Below, one piece after another: positions 6,396-6,857 of a stretch of DNA of 6,857 bases. The translations under genes were made by a program, and so were the position numbers. Origin of the DNA: Clostridia bacterium. Lineage in GTDB: Bacteria > Bacillota > Clostridia > Lachnospirales > WQUN01. Each line of letters starts with the position of its first letter. Position 1 is the first letter of the stretch. The notes beneath the pieces were generated by a model, which made no database searches, was not told the DNA's origin, and was given only the letters and a program-made list of their open reading frames with translations. The stretch covers positions 1 through 6,857 of the forward strand of contig BNUF01000129.1 in assembly GCA_025997155.1 (NCBI GenBank), read 5' to 3'.

Positions 6396-6409
6396 GAAAC
6401 AAAAAAGTG

Positions 6410-6634
6410 TCATTTCGTAATAGTGACTTTTGTAACAATCAAATCAATCTTGCCCGCCAACGCGTCCGTAACCATTCTGTTGAAGCCGTCACGCTTTTTC
6501 GTGTTCGTTGCCGTTATGCCTTCGTCTGTATAAACGGCGATGAATGTCCAGTCTTCACGGCTTTTGATGTAGTTGGTGTAATAATCAACCTGCGCCTCGT
6601 AACTGGTTTGTTGTTCGTCTTTATAGTCGAGGCT
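6410..6634 (-). pseudogene. Large serine recombinase, N-terminal fragment
   Basis: Read on the minus strand, about 70 residues match the resolvase domain of large serine recombinases (site-specific integrases/excisionases of phages and integrative elements). The visible patterns are DYKDEQQTSYEAQVDYYTNY, a DWTFIAVYTDEGITATNTKKRDGFNRM stretch with the usual DEGI/T-KR-GF core, and LAGKIDLIVTK. Intact members start with a short strand bearing the catalytic Ser (RVST-type motif) before this, and continue SVSRFARN after VTK. Both are missing: the 5' part is beyond the IS630 insertion and the 3' part is replaced by VTITK and a stop. The gene is therefore dead, and it suggests the island once carried its own integration enzyme or lies next to the scar of such an element. 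The recognisable homology ends at about 6427. Confidence 0.85.
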
Positions 6635-6857
6635 ATTTAAAAGCGTTAGCCAACGCATCCCAAAAAGAATCAAATTTGTGCATATGAAATCTCAATCTTC
6701 TTTTAACATTTGCCCACAATTTTTCAATCAGATTAAGGTCAGGTGAATAAGGTGGTAAAAATATAACTTTAAAGCCGTACTCATCAGCAATATCGAAAAT
6801 TCTTTCTTTATTGTGAAATGAAGCATTATCAATAATCAAAACGCTTCTTGAAATATC
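6633..6857 (-). CDS. IS630-family transposase, C-terminal part (partial at right edge)
   Basis: Read on the minus strand, the frame is open from the window edge and ends in TAG at 6635-6633. It gives the last 74 residues of an IS630/Tc1-mariner-type DDE transposase, the enzyme that moves the element into TA sites. The second catalytic Asp is in VLIIDNASFH. The third residue, Glu, is in PPYSPDLNLIEKLW, exactly 34 residues later, the D34E spacing typical of the superfamily. The tail FDSFWDALANAF is also family-typical. The first Asp lies outside the window. The stop codon appears to be formed across the element end: TA of the target plus a G of the recombinase gene. The remnant of the host gene continues on the same strand directly after it. 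Confidence 0.88.
   Translation of the reverse strand, partial: DISRSVLIIDNASFHNKERIFDIADEYGFKVIFLPPYSPDLNLIEKLWANVKRRLRFHMHKFDSFWDALANAFK
6636..6857 (-). mobile_element. IS630-family element, one end inside the serine recombinase gene
   Basis: Transposase homology runs to the last codon, and recombinase homology starts at the next. TA at 6634-6635 fits the TA target duplication of IS630 elements. The terminal sequence on the plus strand starts TTTAAAAGCGTTAGCC and includes the imperfect palindrome GCGTT-AGCC-AACGC (6643-6656), a candidate terminal repeat. The other end is outside the window, so this is not proven. Confidence 0.6.

Noticed and set aside
6399..6440. Imperfect inverted repeat (AAAAGT arms) next to the recombinase fragment, as a possible attachment site
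   Set aside because: Only about six base pairs match in an A/T-rich stretch, which is not beyond chance.
1..6857. CRISPR array, tRNA, rRNA or replication origin
   Set aside because: No regularly spaced repeats, no tRNA cloverleaf motifs, no rRNA-like sequence and no iteron or DnaA-box cluster were seen.

Overview
The window looks like an accessory (defence and mobile-element) island from a low-to-mid GC Gram-positive bacterium, most likely Bacillota, class Clostridia. The signs are strong GGAGG-type ribosome binding sites 7-8 nt before the starts, frequent GTG starts, a large serine recombinase of the kind common in clostridial integrative elements, and familiar clostridial protein families. 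The genus cannot be told from the sequence.

Layout, left to right. (1) Positions 1-114 are the 3' end of an IS5-type transposase. It abuts a C-terminal remnant (about 119-358) that resembles the end of a type I restriction R subunit or other DEAD-box restriction helicase. (2) Positions 373-3416 hold an McrBC-type modification-dependent restriction system. The mcrB-like gene (N-terminal region, EVE-like reader domain, AAA+ GTPase) is broken by at least three lesions: a frameshift near 1025-1070, an in-frame TAG at 1542 and a -1 frameshift at the C-run 1810-1813. The mcrC-like nuclease gene is intact. (3) Positions 3443-6325 hold four intact, same-strand genes with an ADP-ribose theme: a macrodomain protein fused to a C-terminal XRE-like helix-turn-helix region, a 101-residue protein I do not recognise, a stand-alone VWA (MIDAS) protein, and a DraG/ARH-type ADP-ribosylglycohydrolase. 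The last two overlap by one base and have their own extended -10 promoter. (4) A strong, probably bidirectional terminator (6347-6395) ends the unit. (5) On the minus strand lies the N-terminal piece of a large serine recombinase (6410-6634). It is truncated at its 3' end and cut at a TA dinucleotide by an IS630-family element, whose transposase (D-34 residues-E) runs off the right edge.

How the parts work together. McrBC proteins normally recognise modified DNA (McrB, GTP-driven) and cut it (McrC). Here the restriction function is probably lost unless the lesions are sequencing errors. The macrodomain and the ADP-ribosylglycohydrolase both belong to families that bind or hydrolyse ADP-ribose conjugates. 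With a VWA scaffold and an HTH region nearby they form a plausible ADP-ribose-responsive module, and this is the most interesting candidate in the window. No ADP-ribosyltransferase (toxin) is visible here. The short gaps from the R-like remnant through the 101-residue gene suggest one original transcription unit, whose native promoter was probably separated from it by the IS5-type insertion.
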